Positions 53,545 through 64,000 of a DNA stretch of 64,000 bases are shown here, one piece after another (within the stretch, counting starts at the first letter, position 1; every line of letters starts with the position of its first letter). Source of the stretch: Cordylochernes scorpioides (Eukaryota; Arthropoda; Arachnida; Pseudoscorpiones; Chernetidae); contig CP092863.1 in the NCBI GenBank assembly GCA_030710605.1, positions 118,818,164 through 118,882,163 of the forward strand. The letters are read 5' to 3'. The notes beneath the pieces were generated by a model, which did not search any database, was not told the DNA's origin, and was given only the letters and a program-made list of their open reading frames with translations. The position numbers and the translations under genes were made by a program.

Positions 53545-54366
53545 TATATACACTCATGGACAAAACTTAAGGAAGTGGAAAGTATTCTATGTCATCGATC
53601 ATTGTCTCAATCCCGATATACATGCTGAAAGGTACAACTTCCTTAAGTTTTGTCCATGAGTGTATATTGGTTATCTCGTGTTGTCCTCGATAAAGGTCAC
53701 TGTAATATCTTTCAGAGTTATTGTCTGAATCCCGATATACATGCTAAATGTTACAACTTCCTTAAGTTTTGTCCATGAGTGTATATTGGTTATCTCGTGT
53801 GTCTTCAATAAAGGTCACTGTAATATCATTCAGAGTTATTGTCTCAATCCCGATATACATGCTGAAAGGTACAACTTCCTTAAGTTTTGTCCATGAGTGT
53901 ATATTGGTTATCTCATGTGTCTTCAATAAAGTCACTGTAATATCTTTCAGAGTTATTGTCTCAATCCCGATATACATGGCGAAAGGTACAACTTCCTTAA
54001 GTTTTGTCCATGAGTTTATAGTGGTTATATCGTGTGTCTTCAATAAAGGTCACTGTAATATCTTTCAGAGTTATTGTCTCAATCCCGATATACATGCTGA
54101 AAGGTACAACTTCCTTAAGTTTTGTCCATGAGTGTATATTGGTTATCTCATGTGTCTTCAATAAAGTCACTGTAATATCTTTCAGAGTTATTGTCTCAAT
54201 CCCGATATACATGCTGAAAGGTACAACTTCCTTAAGTTTTGTCCATGAGTGTATATTGGTTATCTCGTGTGTCTTCAATAAAGGTCACTGTAATATCATT
54301 CAGAGTTATTGTCTCAATCCCGATATACATGGTGAAAGGTGCAACTTCCTTAAGTTTTGTTGATGA
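53545..54366. repeat. 118-bp tandem array from a Tc1-like MITE (~7 units)
   Basis: Units 117-118 bp apart, each with cttccttaagttttgtccatg (the element's inverted end) and tcaatcccgatatacatg. The left edge (53550-53585) holds the opposite end cactcatggacaaaacttaag. It lies about 155 bases upstream of citron's first coding exon. Confidence 0.82.
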
Positions 54367-54679
54367 GTGCAGGTGATGTATGTTGCTACCATCAATAACT
54401 AGTGATGTTACAGAGGTTGTATAGTAATGAACAGACTTAACTGAACATACTGTATAGTTTATTTGGATTTAGACTTGTTAACATTGAATTTCTTTGATCT
54501 AATAAATAAGGAATCAAGGGTTTTGTATTTTTTCTTAGGATTTTCTTTAAGATCTCCGTGTTGAAGGGCATGTTGGCTCGATAGCTTGAGAAATAAAATG
54601 AATAAGAAACAAAACACTTGATTCCTTATTGATTAGATCAAGGAAGAATCTATATTAAATTTCTTGCTCTTCATTATAC

Positions 54680-55135
54680 AATAAAACTACCTCTCTGTAA
54701 AGTTGCACAGCCAAAGTGTCCTTTAGGGCGAAGGGTGCCACTTACTAGAGAGTTAGTAAAAAACAAAAATGGCAATTTTGGTGATGAAAACTGTCCTTTG
54801 TAGAAAGGTGTTCTCCATCAAAAATGTCCTCTCATGCAGTTTCTACTGTATATAGAACTGTATTCAAGTCTCTCTAAATAATATAATTCTTCTCTAGCGC
54901 TTCGAAGCTTATGTCCATAATTTTAGATAAGTCTACTTACTGGAGAGTTAGTAAATAGTAAAAATGGTAATTTTGGTGAAGACTGTCCTTTGTAGAGAGA
55001 TAAACACAAGGTAATAAGACCAAATACAAATAAATAAATAGTGTGTAACGTTTCGGTAACAACGCTGTTACCGAAACTTCACACGCTATTTATTTATTTG
55101 GATTTGGTCTTATTACCTTGTGTTTATAATCTACT
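54680..55135. mobile_element. MITE family C and D copies
   Basis: 54680-54852 C; 54940-55000 C fragment; 55003-55135 compact D palindrome (ggtaacaacgctgttacc centre). Confidence 0.66.
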
Positions 55136-55275
55136 AGCCGAATGACCCGGGCAACGCCCGTGTTTTACCCGATTGAATGTTTTGATTCAAATACTATTTG
55201 TTACAATTATAAATTGGCACCTTAAATAAATGCATATATTAGTTAATAACTATAGCCTATGTGCTTTATCTGTCT
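55136..55275 (+). repeat. Repeat family G, truncated
   Basis: agccgaatgacccgggcaacgc start, as at 29497. Confidence 0.6.
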
Positions 55276-55689
55276 ATGTACTGTTGGCTTCCGTAGGCGT
55301 CTCTTACTGGGAAAAAGAAAGAGAGGATTCCATTTGGTTATTATCTAATATATGAATTTATTTAAGGAGCGACCCGCTCCAACACAATAGTTACAAAGAC
55401 GAAATAGCGAGTGGGGGGGGGGGGGGCAAAGGTGGCGTGACCGTAGCCAACCAATAGGGGGGGGCGCCATTCCCAAAAAAAAAAAAAGCAAACGGTGACA
55501 GAGATGAAAACTGATGACTGATTGATTAGGAGATGAGGAATGACGCTCGTAACTGTATATAGAATAATCCAAATTGTGCCTTATCATTTGTAGAGATATG
55601 TTCTCTATTAAGAGTGTCCTCTAGTGGAAAGTTTCTACTGTATTTACTTGTATAAAAATCACTATATAGAACAATATTTTCAAGTCTCT

Positions 55690-55875
55690 CTCTAAATAAT
55701 ATAATTCTCCTAGCCTCAAAGTCCATAAAATCTAACTATATATCTCTACAAAGAATTCCACTAAATGATGGGCTATAAAAGGAGAACAGTCCAATACCAT
55801 AGATGAGATGATGTGGTAAGATTAAACTGGTGAAACCATTCTGAGTGTTCACTGATGAACCAGGGCAAAAGGCTA
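55690..55875. repeat. Family E transposon fragment
   Basis: gatgatgtggtaagattaaactgg and ttcactgatgaaccagg internal pieces; ends lost. Confidence 0.5.
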
Positions 55876-55929
55876 TCTTGTTTAGATTAGGTTTGTAATA
55901 CAGAGAGTGTTTGTAGTTATTTAAACTTC

Positions 55930-56142
55930 TATTTACTAGCTATAAACACAAGGTAATAAGACCAAACCCAAATAAATAATTAGTGTGTGACGTTTCGGTA
56001 ACAATGGTAACAGCATTGTTACCATTCAGTACTTTTGTCTGAAGATGGTAACAACGCTGTTACCAAAACGTCACACTATTTATTTGGATTTGGTCTTATT
56101 ACCTTGTGTTTATAATCTTTAATCCAAATTGTGGCTTATCAA
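55930..56142. mobile_element. MITE family D, full palindrome
   Basis: aaacacaaggtaataagacc ... ccttgtgtttataatc. Confidence 0.74.
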
Positions 56143-56152
56143 TATTTACTAG

Positions 56153-56560
56153 CTAGTTTCCTGTCTTCCTGTTTGGTTGATGAGATGGCTTCAGGATACA
56201 AAGGGATGGATGCCTTCTTACATACAGTTTTTTTTTTAAGATTCTTGCGAATGATCTTGTGAATTGTTTGTGCGGATTGTGTTGTACTGTTTGGCCATCT
56301 CTCTTTGACTTGAGGGGCTTCTTTTTCCAGGTCAAACGGTCAACTTTTTGGATTAGTGCTTTAGTACGTACAGGACATCTACTCACTTTAGGTGGTGTAT
56401 CTTGCCCAGAAACTTTTGCCTGCCCTCTTTTACCAACACAATTAATTATACGATAAACTCTCATCTCACTAAGGTCATGATATCATCACTTTTTAAAACT
56501 TCTTCTATGGTTTTTGGACTTATTCTTTACTTGGAAAATGACCCTTTCCACTTCTTTTGG
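56153..56560 (-). pseudogene. Tc1/mariner-type transposase N-terminal fragment
   Basis: On the minus strand SPKTIEEVLKSDDIMT, then a 103-codon open stretch with VRTKALIQKVDRLTWKK and FARILKKKLYVRRHP. It looks like a decayed Tc1/mariner helix-turn-helix region. No catalytic DDE part follows, because a MITE D abuts it. Confidence 0.6.
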
Positions 56561-56597
56561 TACTTCTTTGGTATTAACAAAAATAATAAAATAAACA

Positions 56598-56905
56598 GGG
56601 GGGGTCGGTGGAAGGCTGGTTAAACTGTTTGGTTTTCGACCACTACGACCCGGGTTCGATTCCCACATTGGACACTTTTTTCTGTTAAAAAAAAAAAAAT
56701 GCTCCAATGGCCCCCTGATTCTTGCAAAAGTCCAACCCCACCAGCGAGTGCAAGTAACCAAACGGGGCTCTGGCACATTTGTAAGTGTAAAGTCGAACTG
56801 CTTTTCACATGTGTAGACATTGGGTGCGCTTACAGTAAAAGCAGTCGCTAACTACCCACCATGATTATCATGGCCTGTACCACGTGTACTAGGGATAAGC
56901 AAAAA
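56598..56905 (+). mobile_element. SINE-A, best-preserved copy
   Basis: Head gggggtcggtggaaggctgg, B box ggttcgattcc, then an A run, body, and end ccatgattatcatggcctgtaccacgtgtac-type tail. The head folds like a tRNA, so it is probably transcribed from an internal Pol III promoter. Confidence 0.8.
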
Positions 56906-57064
56906 AAAAAAATGAATAAAATAAAATAAACAAATCAAAGTATACTTTTTCTGATAGAACATTAAATTGAGAGCTTAATGAGCCTATTGTTTGTTCACAT
57001 TTGATAAGCGCAATTTGTGCAAGCCTGCATTAAATTGGCCTTCAAATAACTACAAACACTCTCT

Positions 57065-57292
57065 GTATTTTAAACACATGGTAATAAGACCAAATCCAAA
57101 TAAATAGTGTGTGACGTTTCGGTAACAGCGTTGTTACCATCTTCAGACAAAAGTACTTAATCAAATTGTCGAATTGTCTGAAAATGGTAACAACGCTGTT
57201 ACCAAAACATCACACACTTTTTATTTATTTGGATTGGTCTTATTACCTTGTGTTTATAATCTATAATCCAAATTGTACCTTATCATCTCTGT
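57065..57292. mobile_element. MITE family D, full palindrome
   Basis: ggtaataagaccaaatcc ... ggtaacagcgttgttacc ... mirror ... aatccaaattgtacctta. Confidence 0.74.
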
Positions 57293-57595
57293 ATTTTATT
57301 TAATTTAGGGGGTTTGACAAGATAAAATTTGTGTTTTTTTTTATAGCTTAACTTGATTCAAGTTCATTAGGTTCAATAGCCAATGCCATAAAAGTTTGCA
57401 TCAAACAAGATGGGGTACAATCAGTTTCTGAATGCTCTCACAAAAATATGTTCATTAAAAATTTAGAAATAGAATTACAAACAATATGGGTATAAAATCA
57501 GTCAAACTACTGTCTACATTAAGAAAATAGCATTTCCTTATCGTGCAACTGAAAGATCCTGATGGCTTGCACCATCTGTCAGAATAAATATCAAT

Positions 57596-58650
57596 TGTTG
57601 TTGTGTCCAATGAAGAGCCTCTCAGATGTCCCCATGCATCTCTATCACAACAATGTTCTCTATCTTGGGTGTGTATACTGTATTGTTGTTGTCGTGTCCA
57701 ATGAAGAGCCTCAGATGTCTCTGTACATATCTATCACAGCAATGTTCTCTATCTTGGATGTGTATACTGTATTGTTGTTGTTGTCGTGTCCAATGAAGAA
57801 CCTCAGATATCTCTGTACATCTCTATCACAGCAATGTTCTCTATCTTGGGTGTGTATACTGTATTGTTGTTGTTTCCTGTCCAATGAAGAGCCTCAGATG
57901 TCTCCGTAAATCTCTATCACAGCAATGTTCTCTATCTTGGGTGTGTATACTGTATTGTTGTTGTGTCCAATGAAGAGCCTCAGATGTCCCCATACATCTC
58001 TATCACAGCAATGTTCTCTATCTTGGGTGTGTATACTGTATTGATGTTGTTGTGTCCAATGAAGAGCCTCAGATGTCTCTGTACATATCTATCACAGCAA
58101 TGTTCTCTATCTTGGGTGTGTATACTGTATTGTTGTTGTTGTCGTGTCCAATGAAGAACCTCAGATATCTCTGTACATCTCTATCACAGCAATGTTCTCT
58201 ATCTTGGGTGTGTATACTGTATTGTTGTTTCCTGTCCAATGAAGAGCCTCAGATGTCTCCGTACATCTCTATCACAGCAATGTTCTCTATCTTGGGTGTG
58301 TATACTGTATTGTTGTTGTTTCCTGTCCAATGAAGAACCTCAGATGTCTCCATACATCTCTATCACAGCAATGTTCTCTATCTTGGGTGTGTATACTGTA
58401 TTGTTGTTGTTGTCGTGTCCAATGAAGAACCTCAGATGTCTCCATACATCTCTATCACAGCAATGTTCTCTATCTTGGGTGTGTATACTGTATTGTTGTT
58501 GTTGTGTCCAATGAAGAGCCTCAGATGTCTCCGTACATCTCTATCACAGCAATGTTCTCTATCTTGGGTGTGTATACTGTATTGTTGTTGTCCAATGAAG
58601 AGCCTCAGATGCCCCTATGCATCTGCAATGTCCTCTATCTTGGGTGATTT
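57596..58650 (-). repeat. Third tandem array of the LINE 3' end (~11-12 units)
   Basis: Units ~85-95 bp, ttgtgtccaatgaagagcctc ... tcttgggtgtgtatactgtat. Same unit as 30878-31430. Confidence 0.8.
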
Positions 58651-58904
58651 TTAATTATTCCCCAGAATTGACCAAACACCCATTCTTGTTTAATCATGAA
58701 AAGCTGACCACGCATTTCGGGCTGTTAGCCCTTATCAGCATGGTACAAGCTGTATCTCAACAACCAAAAAACAGGTCATTCAGGCATCCTGAAAATCATG
58801 AAATGGGTAGTTAAGGCCAGAAGTACGTTAGAATGCAAAACAAAGTGAAAAAATGGACAAATGTGATATTGTACTGGGATAAGGTGGATACATTAAGAAA
58901 AAGG

Positions 58905-59200
58905 TATCTCCTTATCATACAACTGAACTCTTACTACACTTTACAAGCTTGATACCTTAGTGTGATTGAGTGGAGATAAGAAAGATGAAGAAGACTCTTA
59001 CTACATGTTTGAATGGTTGCAGGGTTTTCCCACTATGTACTAAGTGCAATTCTCAGCCTGCAACCCCAAGACATATTATTGACTGTATTAAATCATCCAT
59101 TGATGAGCTCTACTCTTTCCTGGCAGACACCATAAAAATCTCAAGCTTTACAAGCTTGATAACTTAGTGTGATAAGAAGAGGAGATAAGAAAGAAGAAAA
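58905..59200 (+). repeat. LINE L2 3' end
   Basis: Encodes [27 protein letters not shown] and then [15 protein letters not shown]; ends in the aagcttgata...gagataagaaagaag tail shared with SINE-B. Confidence 0.7.
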
Positions 59201-59324
59201 CTCTTACTACATGTTTAGACATGTGGTATACTTGTAGTAAAGGCAGACACCAACTACCCACATAGATTATCATGGCCTGTACTATGTGTCCTGGGGATTT
59301 AAATACAAAAAGAGGATATAAAAT

Positions 59325-59540
59325 CAATAAAAGAAAATAAGACCTAATCCAAATAATTTATTAGTGTGTGGCATTTCGGCAACAACATTGTCACCATTAT
59401 CAGACAAAAGAATAAATGAGCCAGATTTTGTCTGATGATGGTGACAATGTTGTTGCCGAAATGTCACACACTAATAAATTATTTGGATTAGGTCTTATTT
59501 TCTTGTATTATAATCTATAATCTAAATTGTGCTTTATCAT
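59325..59540. mobile_element. MITE family D, full palindrome
   Basis: aaagaaaataagacctaatcc ... caacaacattgtcaccatta ... mirror ... ataatctaaattgtgc. Confidence 0.74.
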
Positions 59541-59834
59541 TTTTGATATAAAATCAAATTAAGTATTCGATTCAAATAATCATATAACAAAACAGTGGTG
59601 TAAATGTTCCACTTAACTTTCTCTTTTAGTCTTTTTATTATTACTAAAAAACGCTTTTGCATTAAAGATCTAAAAACACAAGGTGGGGAAGTCTTCCTTG
59701 CTGAAGAAATTTGTACACAACTATATATATTCCCCTACATTTTATCTACCCTTTATTTACTATCTTATTGTATATTGTTTCCACCTTTGTAAAATTTGAT
59801 TAGATGACTCAACATAATTGTTTAAATTGTCTAA

Positions 59835-60310
59835 AAACACAAGGTAATAAGACCAAATCCGAATAAATAAACAGAGTATGACGTTTCAGTTACAGAATTG
59901 ATAAAGCACAATTTGGATTATAGATTATAAACACAAGGTAATAAGACCTAATCCAAATAAATAAATAATGTGTAACATTTCGGTAACAGCATTGTTACCA
60001 TCTTCAGACAAAAGTACTGAATGAGTGCAAAGTAACACAAGTACTTTTGTCTGAAGATGGTAACAACGCTGTTACTGAAACGTCACACATTATTTATTTA
60101 TTTGGATTTGGTCTTATTACCTTGTGGTTACAGCATTGTTACCATCATCAGACAAAATACTGAATACATCAGAAAAAAATACTGTAATTCAGTAACAGTG
60201 TCTTAATTCTGTCTGATGATGGTAACAACGCTATTACTGAAACATCACACACTATTTATTTGGATTTAGTCTTGTTAACTTATGTATCTAATCTATAATC
60301 CAAAGATCTA
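59835..60310. mobile_element. Cluster of MITE family D copies
   Basis: A half copy (59835-59895), a full copy (59905-60128) and another (60125-60305), partly nested head to tail. Confidence 0.68.
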
Positions 60311-60439
60311 AAACATAAATGAAACCAAATTAAGGAGTAATACCGGTAATTTGAGAGTCAGTTTTGCTGTAAGTCAAACTCAAGTTTGATGATAAGGCAC
60401 AATTTGGATTATAGATTATAAACACAAGGTTTTTTTTTT

Positions 60440-60745
60440 TTTTTTTTACTTATCCTTTTAGTCTAAATTAGACAAGATCTTGGAGGTCATGCTCGTAAAG
60501 AAGCTCAAGAACTCTTCTTTGTTCTCTGTACAGGGATCCTTTGTCCTTTCCAATACAATTTAGTATATGTTGGGGAGTGGCCTCTTCGGTTTTGCACCTA
60601 GTGCACATGGGGAAGCTTTTGGCTCCCTCTTTGTAGACTAGAGGGCGCAGGTGACCAGATTTCCATCTGGCCAACTGTGTCGACTTCCTTCTGTTTAGTT
60701 GGAGGGTCTGTTTTTGGGGTTTTCTACCTGGTACCAAGAATGATG
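60440..60745 (-). repeat. LINE L3 3' end
   Basis: Open minus-strand frame: LARWKSGHLRPLVYKEG, CTRCKTEEATPQHILNC and the end YEHDLQDLV-stop. Same ORF2-terminal fold as L1 and L2 but a different family. Confidence 0.7.
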
Positions 60746-60771
60746 GAAACTATCTCTATGGTTCCTTATTA

Positions 60772-60955
60772 CTAAACACAAGGTAATAAGACCAAATCCA
60801 AATAAATAAATAAATAGTGTGTGACGTTTCAGTAACACCATTGTTACCATCTTCAGACAAAAGTATTCATTCAGTACTTTTGTCTGAAGATGGTAACAAC
60901 ACTGTTACTGAAACGTCACACACTTTATTTATTTGGTCTATTACCTTGTACTTAA
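60772..60955. mobile_element. MITE family D, full palindrome
   Basis: aaacacaaggtaataagacc ... mirror ... tattaccttgtac. Confidence 0.72.
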
Positions 60956-62149
60956 GTTTGATAAAAATGCATGAAGCATACCATTTTGATCCTAATAGAA
61001 AAAGAATATTAAGATGTTAATTTCTTACACTAATCCAAAGTGATATAACTTCAGTAACTAATGAAGATTTATGCAATTTGACTATTGTCCTATTCAGGTT
61101 TACAAAGAAATTGCTGATGAATGTCTGAAATTATCTCTTCTAAAGAATCATCTTCTCTGTTTAGTTCAGTTGTAGAAGGAAAAATGGTATGGATATATGA
61201 GAATAAACTAGTTTAATCAATTCTCTTGCTTTATATAACAGTGTCATAGTGAAAGTATAGTGTAAATAGTAAGCTGAAAGCAAAATTAAAAATGATGTTG
61301 ATATAATATTTTTGACCAAACTTGATTACAAAAAGTTTTATCAAGATAAATATTGTAGTAATAATCATTTTATATAAAAATGGCTTAAATAGTGCTTTTT
61401 TTTAAATATGAAATAGAAATATAATGATTGATATGTGACATAAGGTTGTGTGTGTGAAAAAAAAATCTATATTGTAAATTATAATTGTCTTTATGCAATT
61501 GAATTTGAAGTCATATATATATGCAATTTAATAAAGGTATACCTACAAAGGGTAATTCACAAATTAGGTATGCCTAATGAAAATGAATTATGCCAATAAG
61601 GGCTAAAATGTTAGGGCTAAAATGTTATTTCACAAGGGCTAAAATGTTATTTCACAAAAAGTGAAATATAACCATGCAACATTATAAATTCGCTGATTAA
61701 AACAATTAACCACAGTAATTATTTAACGGTTGTACACTTATCACTTGACTTTTGTGTCAAGTAGAGATATTTACTTTTACATAACGTACACAAAAATATT
61801 TATTAATAAGTTTTGTAAGTAATTTGATGCTGTGTATGCATACCTTTAAATATAATAAATACGAAAAATTAATTTTGCTAGAAATAAATTATATTCAATT
61901 TAGATAACAAATTTAAAAATTTCAAAAGTAGCGCGAAGTCAAAACAAACGACATATTCAAAAGAACTGTGCTGCAGACAAAAACTCTGATTGGTTGATAT
62001 AAATTTAACTAATTTTTTTATAAAGTAAAACTGGAAACACTGACTAAAATAAATTAAATAAAAAATAAATATTTTTGAAATAAATAACGTGTTTAAAATA
62101 TTTTAAAAATAAAATGATAATTTAGAAAAGAAAAAAAAAATTGTTATGG
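60956..62149. other. AT-rich intergenic DNA between citron and BICDL1-like
   Basis: No gene seen. A small tandem duplication (agggctaaaatgttatttca) lies near 61600-61655; otherwise mostly unique AT-rich sequence. Confidence 0.6.
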
Positions 62150-62341
62150 TAGCAGAGCGCCACCTATTTTTACGTAATTTTCTGACACCTGGTGGCGGCC
62201 GTGTCCAGTGTGGCGCTGTGATGATCCGCGATCGGCTGCTATTTAGTGCTGTCATTTGACTCTTCTCGTTTTAGTTTTATTTATTTTATTTTAGTTTGCA
62301 CATCACTTAGTGGCATGAGGCGGAAAGTTTGTGTTTAGTTT
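62150..62341 (+). promoter_or_regulatory. Probable promoter/5'UTR region of the BICDL1-like gene
   Basis: A short GC- and CpG-richer island (GCGCCACC, CCGCGATCGG, GGTGGCGGCC) in otherwise very AT-rich DNA, directly before the first exon. An initiator-like GTCATTTG lies at 62251. No TATA box is clear. Confidence 0.5.
62157..62198. promoter_or_regulatory. Pair of CTCF-like motifs in opposite orientation
   Basis: GCGCCACCTATTTT (minus-strand core AGGTGGCGC) at 62157-62170 and ACACCTGGTGGCGG at 62185-62198. By eye they match about 11 and 12 of 14 positions of the general CTCF core CCASYAGRKGGCRS. Candidate only. Confidence 0.35.
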
Positions 62342-62374
62342 ATGTATAGCACTTACAAAATGAAGAATTCGTAA
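62342..62374 (+). promoter_or_regulatory. Short upstream ORF just before the BICDL1-like start
   Basis: Ten codons with two in-frame ATGs (62342, 62360) end at TAA one base before the main ATG (62376). If transcribed, such a close uORF could lower or gate initiation at the main start. Whether it is in the mRNA is unknown. Confidence 0.45.
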
Positions 62375-62375
62375 A

Positions 62376-62624
62376 ATGTGTGCTTGTAGAATTGAAGAAA
62401 TGCAACAAATTTCAAGCCCAATATATAGTGATCTAGAGGAATACCTAAGTGAAGTAGAAAGTAGGCGAAATGCTAGCGATCCTGATGATATCTATGCTCA
62501 AATTGCCCAAAAGGAAAAAGACTTAGTCCTCGCTGCTGAACTCGGAAAAGCTCTTTTGGAAAGGAATGAGGAATTGAGCCGCGCAAATGAAAAGTTAACC
62601 GAGGAATACTCCCATAAATTGGAG
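62376..62624 (+). CDS. BICDL1: First coding exon of a BICD-family-like cargo adapter (BICDL1/BICDR type)
   Basis: 83 codons from an ATG in AAAATG context to a perfect GTAAGT donor, phase 0. After a short acidic start ([14 protein letters not shown]) it encodes [20 protein letters not shown] and then [15 protein letters not shown], the hallmark N-terminal coiled-coil start of BICDR proteins. In this family the conserved AELGKALL segment binds dynein light intermediate chain, and the proteins link dynein-dynactin to Rab6/Rab13 vesicles. The rest of the gene lies beyond 64000. It is divergent from citron, about 9 kb from citron's ATG. The alternative, a BICD or TRAK/HAP1-type adapter, is less likely given the [19 protein letters not shown] match. 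Confidence 0.86.
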
Positions 62625-64000
62625 GTAAGTTATTTTTATTTTCAATCTTTGACATCAAATTTAATGATATAAATATTTACATTAGTCATAAACATTTATA
62701 CACACGGTTAAAACAACCAGTTGTTCGAAAGTTCATGTTCCATTATTTTGTAAACATTGGAAAAAAATACTCGATTACGCTTTGACAAAAACAAATACTT
62801 TATACAGTAATATTTTCTACTTTTCAGTTAGTTTGTACTTTATTCAAAACATTAATGGAAAGTTAAAAAATTAAATATATTTTATTAAAAAGTAACAAAT
62901 TAAAATTTTTCATAATTTAATATCTATTTACAACCCAAAGTACTGCTTTTTCAACCTTCACACATTAATTTTTATATTTTATATTAAATCGGCGTTATAT
63001 TGTATAAAATATTATTAATTAAAAATGAATGACACATATTTATATGAATATTAACTTATTATTTCCATTGTGCATGTGTGTGTATTTATAAATTTTCGGC
63101 AACTTCACATTTTATATTGTTTGTTTAACACATTTAGGGGCGACCATTTGATTAAAATCCGTCATGTTACATATAGTTGACATTTAAAAGGTTCACCTTA
63201 GTATTTTTCATCTTGATGTATTATTCTTTTGCGTGCTTATAAGGGCATTTAAAAATATACTAAATCGACATTTCTGTTCGTCTGATTGGACATTTCTTTA
63301 AATAATAACGAAATAAAATCAAAAACGTCTCTATATACTTTTAGATTTTAATATCTATTTAAATTGTATTTATTATATTTCGATATTTAAAAAAATTGTG
63401 TTTCTCTCCACCAAGTAAATTTTAACAAAAGTAAGTGTTTAAAATTTTGAAAATTTTATTTGAGTAAAATATAAAATAATCAAATATATAATTTTGTGTG
63501 TGTGTGTGTGTAAAAAATTTCTACCTATTTTGCGACATTATAATTTTCAATTTAATAGCTGTGTTTTAAAAAACGCGACTGTTTATTTTATTGATAATAA
63601 AAATTAAGTTTTTATTATATAACAAAAATATTATCTTTTGAGTAAGGATTCTCTTTAAAAGAAAACTATTAATTTTAATAATTTATAGTTATAAAGAGTT
63701 TATATAATTTAGTTCCCCTTGTATATATAGGAAAATCCATGCATTACCTGTGAACTTACACACACTCTGTGGAACAATTAATTAATATATATACAACACT
63801 TTTCAATAATATCATCAAATAGTATTATCTCTACAGACCTACTGATATTCGTTCATTATGTGATAATAATAAATGATATTTATTCATCATTCAATAAATT
63901 TTATCATTACAATAAGGTCTGTAGAGATCTTATTAAAAACTATCATTGAAAAGAAACATATTGCCAGTAAATTTATTTGTTAGAAATTTACTTCAACGTT
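62625..64000 (+). other. Start of intron 1 of the BICDL1-like gene
   Basis: Very AT-rich, with a (TG)n run near 63490 and one palindromic element at 63798-63953. I see no further exon. Confidence 0.6.
63798..63953. mobile_element. MITE-like element with ~40-bp inverted ends
   Basis: Left end cttttcaataatat...ctctacagacct; right end is its inverted counterpart aggtctgtagagat...cattgaaaag. No coding capacity. Confidence 0.6.

Noticed and set aside
61000..62150. A small gene between citron and the BICDL1-like gene
   Set aside because: No open frame of note and no conserved motif; very AT-rich.

Overview
The window is animal nuclear DNA: AT-rich, intron-dense and full of repeats, with GT-AG exons, tRNA-derived SINEs, LINE tails, Tc1/mariner and pogo-like DNA elements and one Ty3-type LTR element. 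The repeat mix (LINE ORF2 ends carrying C-x2-C...H-x4/5-C motifs, mariner, Ty3 elements of the mag type) points to an invertebrate, probably an arthropod and perhaps a chelicerate. That placement is inference only.

Main gene. The minus strand from 53391 down to 6267 carries a citron Rho-interacting serine/threonine kinase (CIT; sticky in flies). I placed 25 coding exons, and the reading phase is consistent across every junction: 4270 coding bases, about 1423 residues. Domain order is citron N-terminal segment (exon 1), AGC kinase (exons 2-6), kinase C-tail with hydrophobic motif (exon 7), a long coiled coil (exons 8-22), a C1 zinc domain (exons 23-24) and the start of a PH domain (exons 24-25). 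Exon 25 is cut by a 100-N gap (6167-6266). The rest of PH and the CNH domain are not in the window.

On the other side of that gap, 1-6166 is not the 3' end of citron. It is a near-identical second copy of 43071-50276 (kinase exons 3-7 with introns). The gap joins the middle of a PH exon to the middle of a kinase exon. I read this as a misplaced alternative haplotype contig rather than a biological rearrangement. The copies differ mainly in an intronic 74-bp tandem array (5 against 19 units), small homopolymer indels, and a one-base frameshift in exon 6 of the 1-6166 copy.

Second gene. About 9 kb upstream of citron and divergent from it, the plus strand has the first coding exon (62376-62624) of a BICD-family-like cargo adapter (BICDL1/BICDR type). 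Its intron 1 fills the rest of the window. CIT and BICDL1 are also head-to-head neighbours in human, as I recall, so this looks like old conserved microsynteny.

Repeats. Introns hold at least seven tandem arrays: 74 bp, 84 bp, 35/50 bp higher-order, about 110 bp, LINE-tail arrays at three loci, and a 118-bp array upstream of citron exon 1. There are more than 20 copies or fragments of a tRNA-like SINE, two SINE families sharing tails with two LINE families, many palindromic MITEs, a degraded mariner, and a young 2.35-kb LTR element (342-bp LTRs, one mismatch seen, perfect 5-bp target duplication). That element's 500-residue-plus ORF joins Gag-protease to an integrase tail, with RT, RNase H and integrase core deleted in frame.
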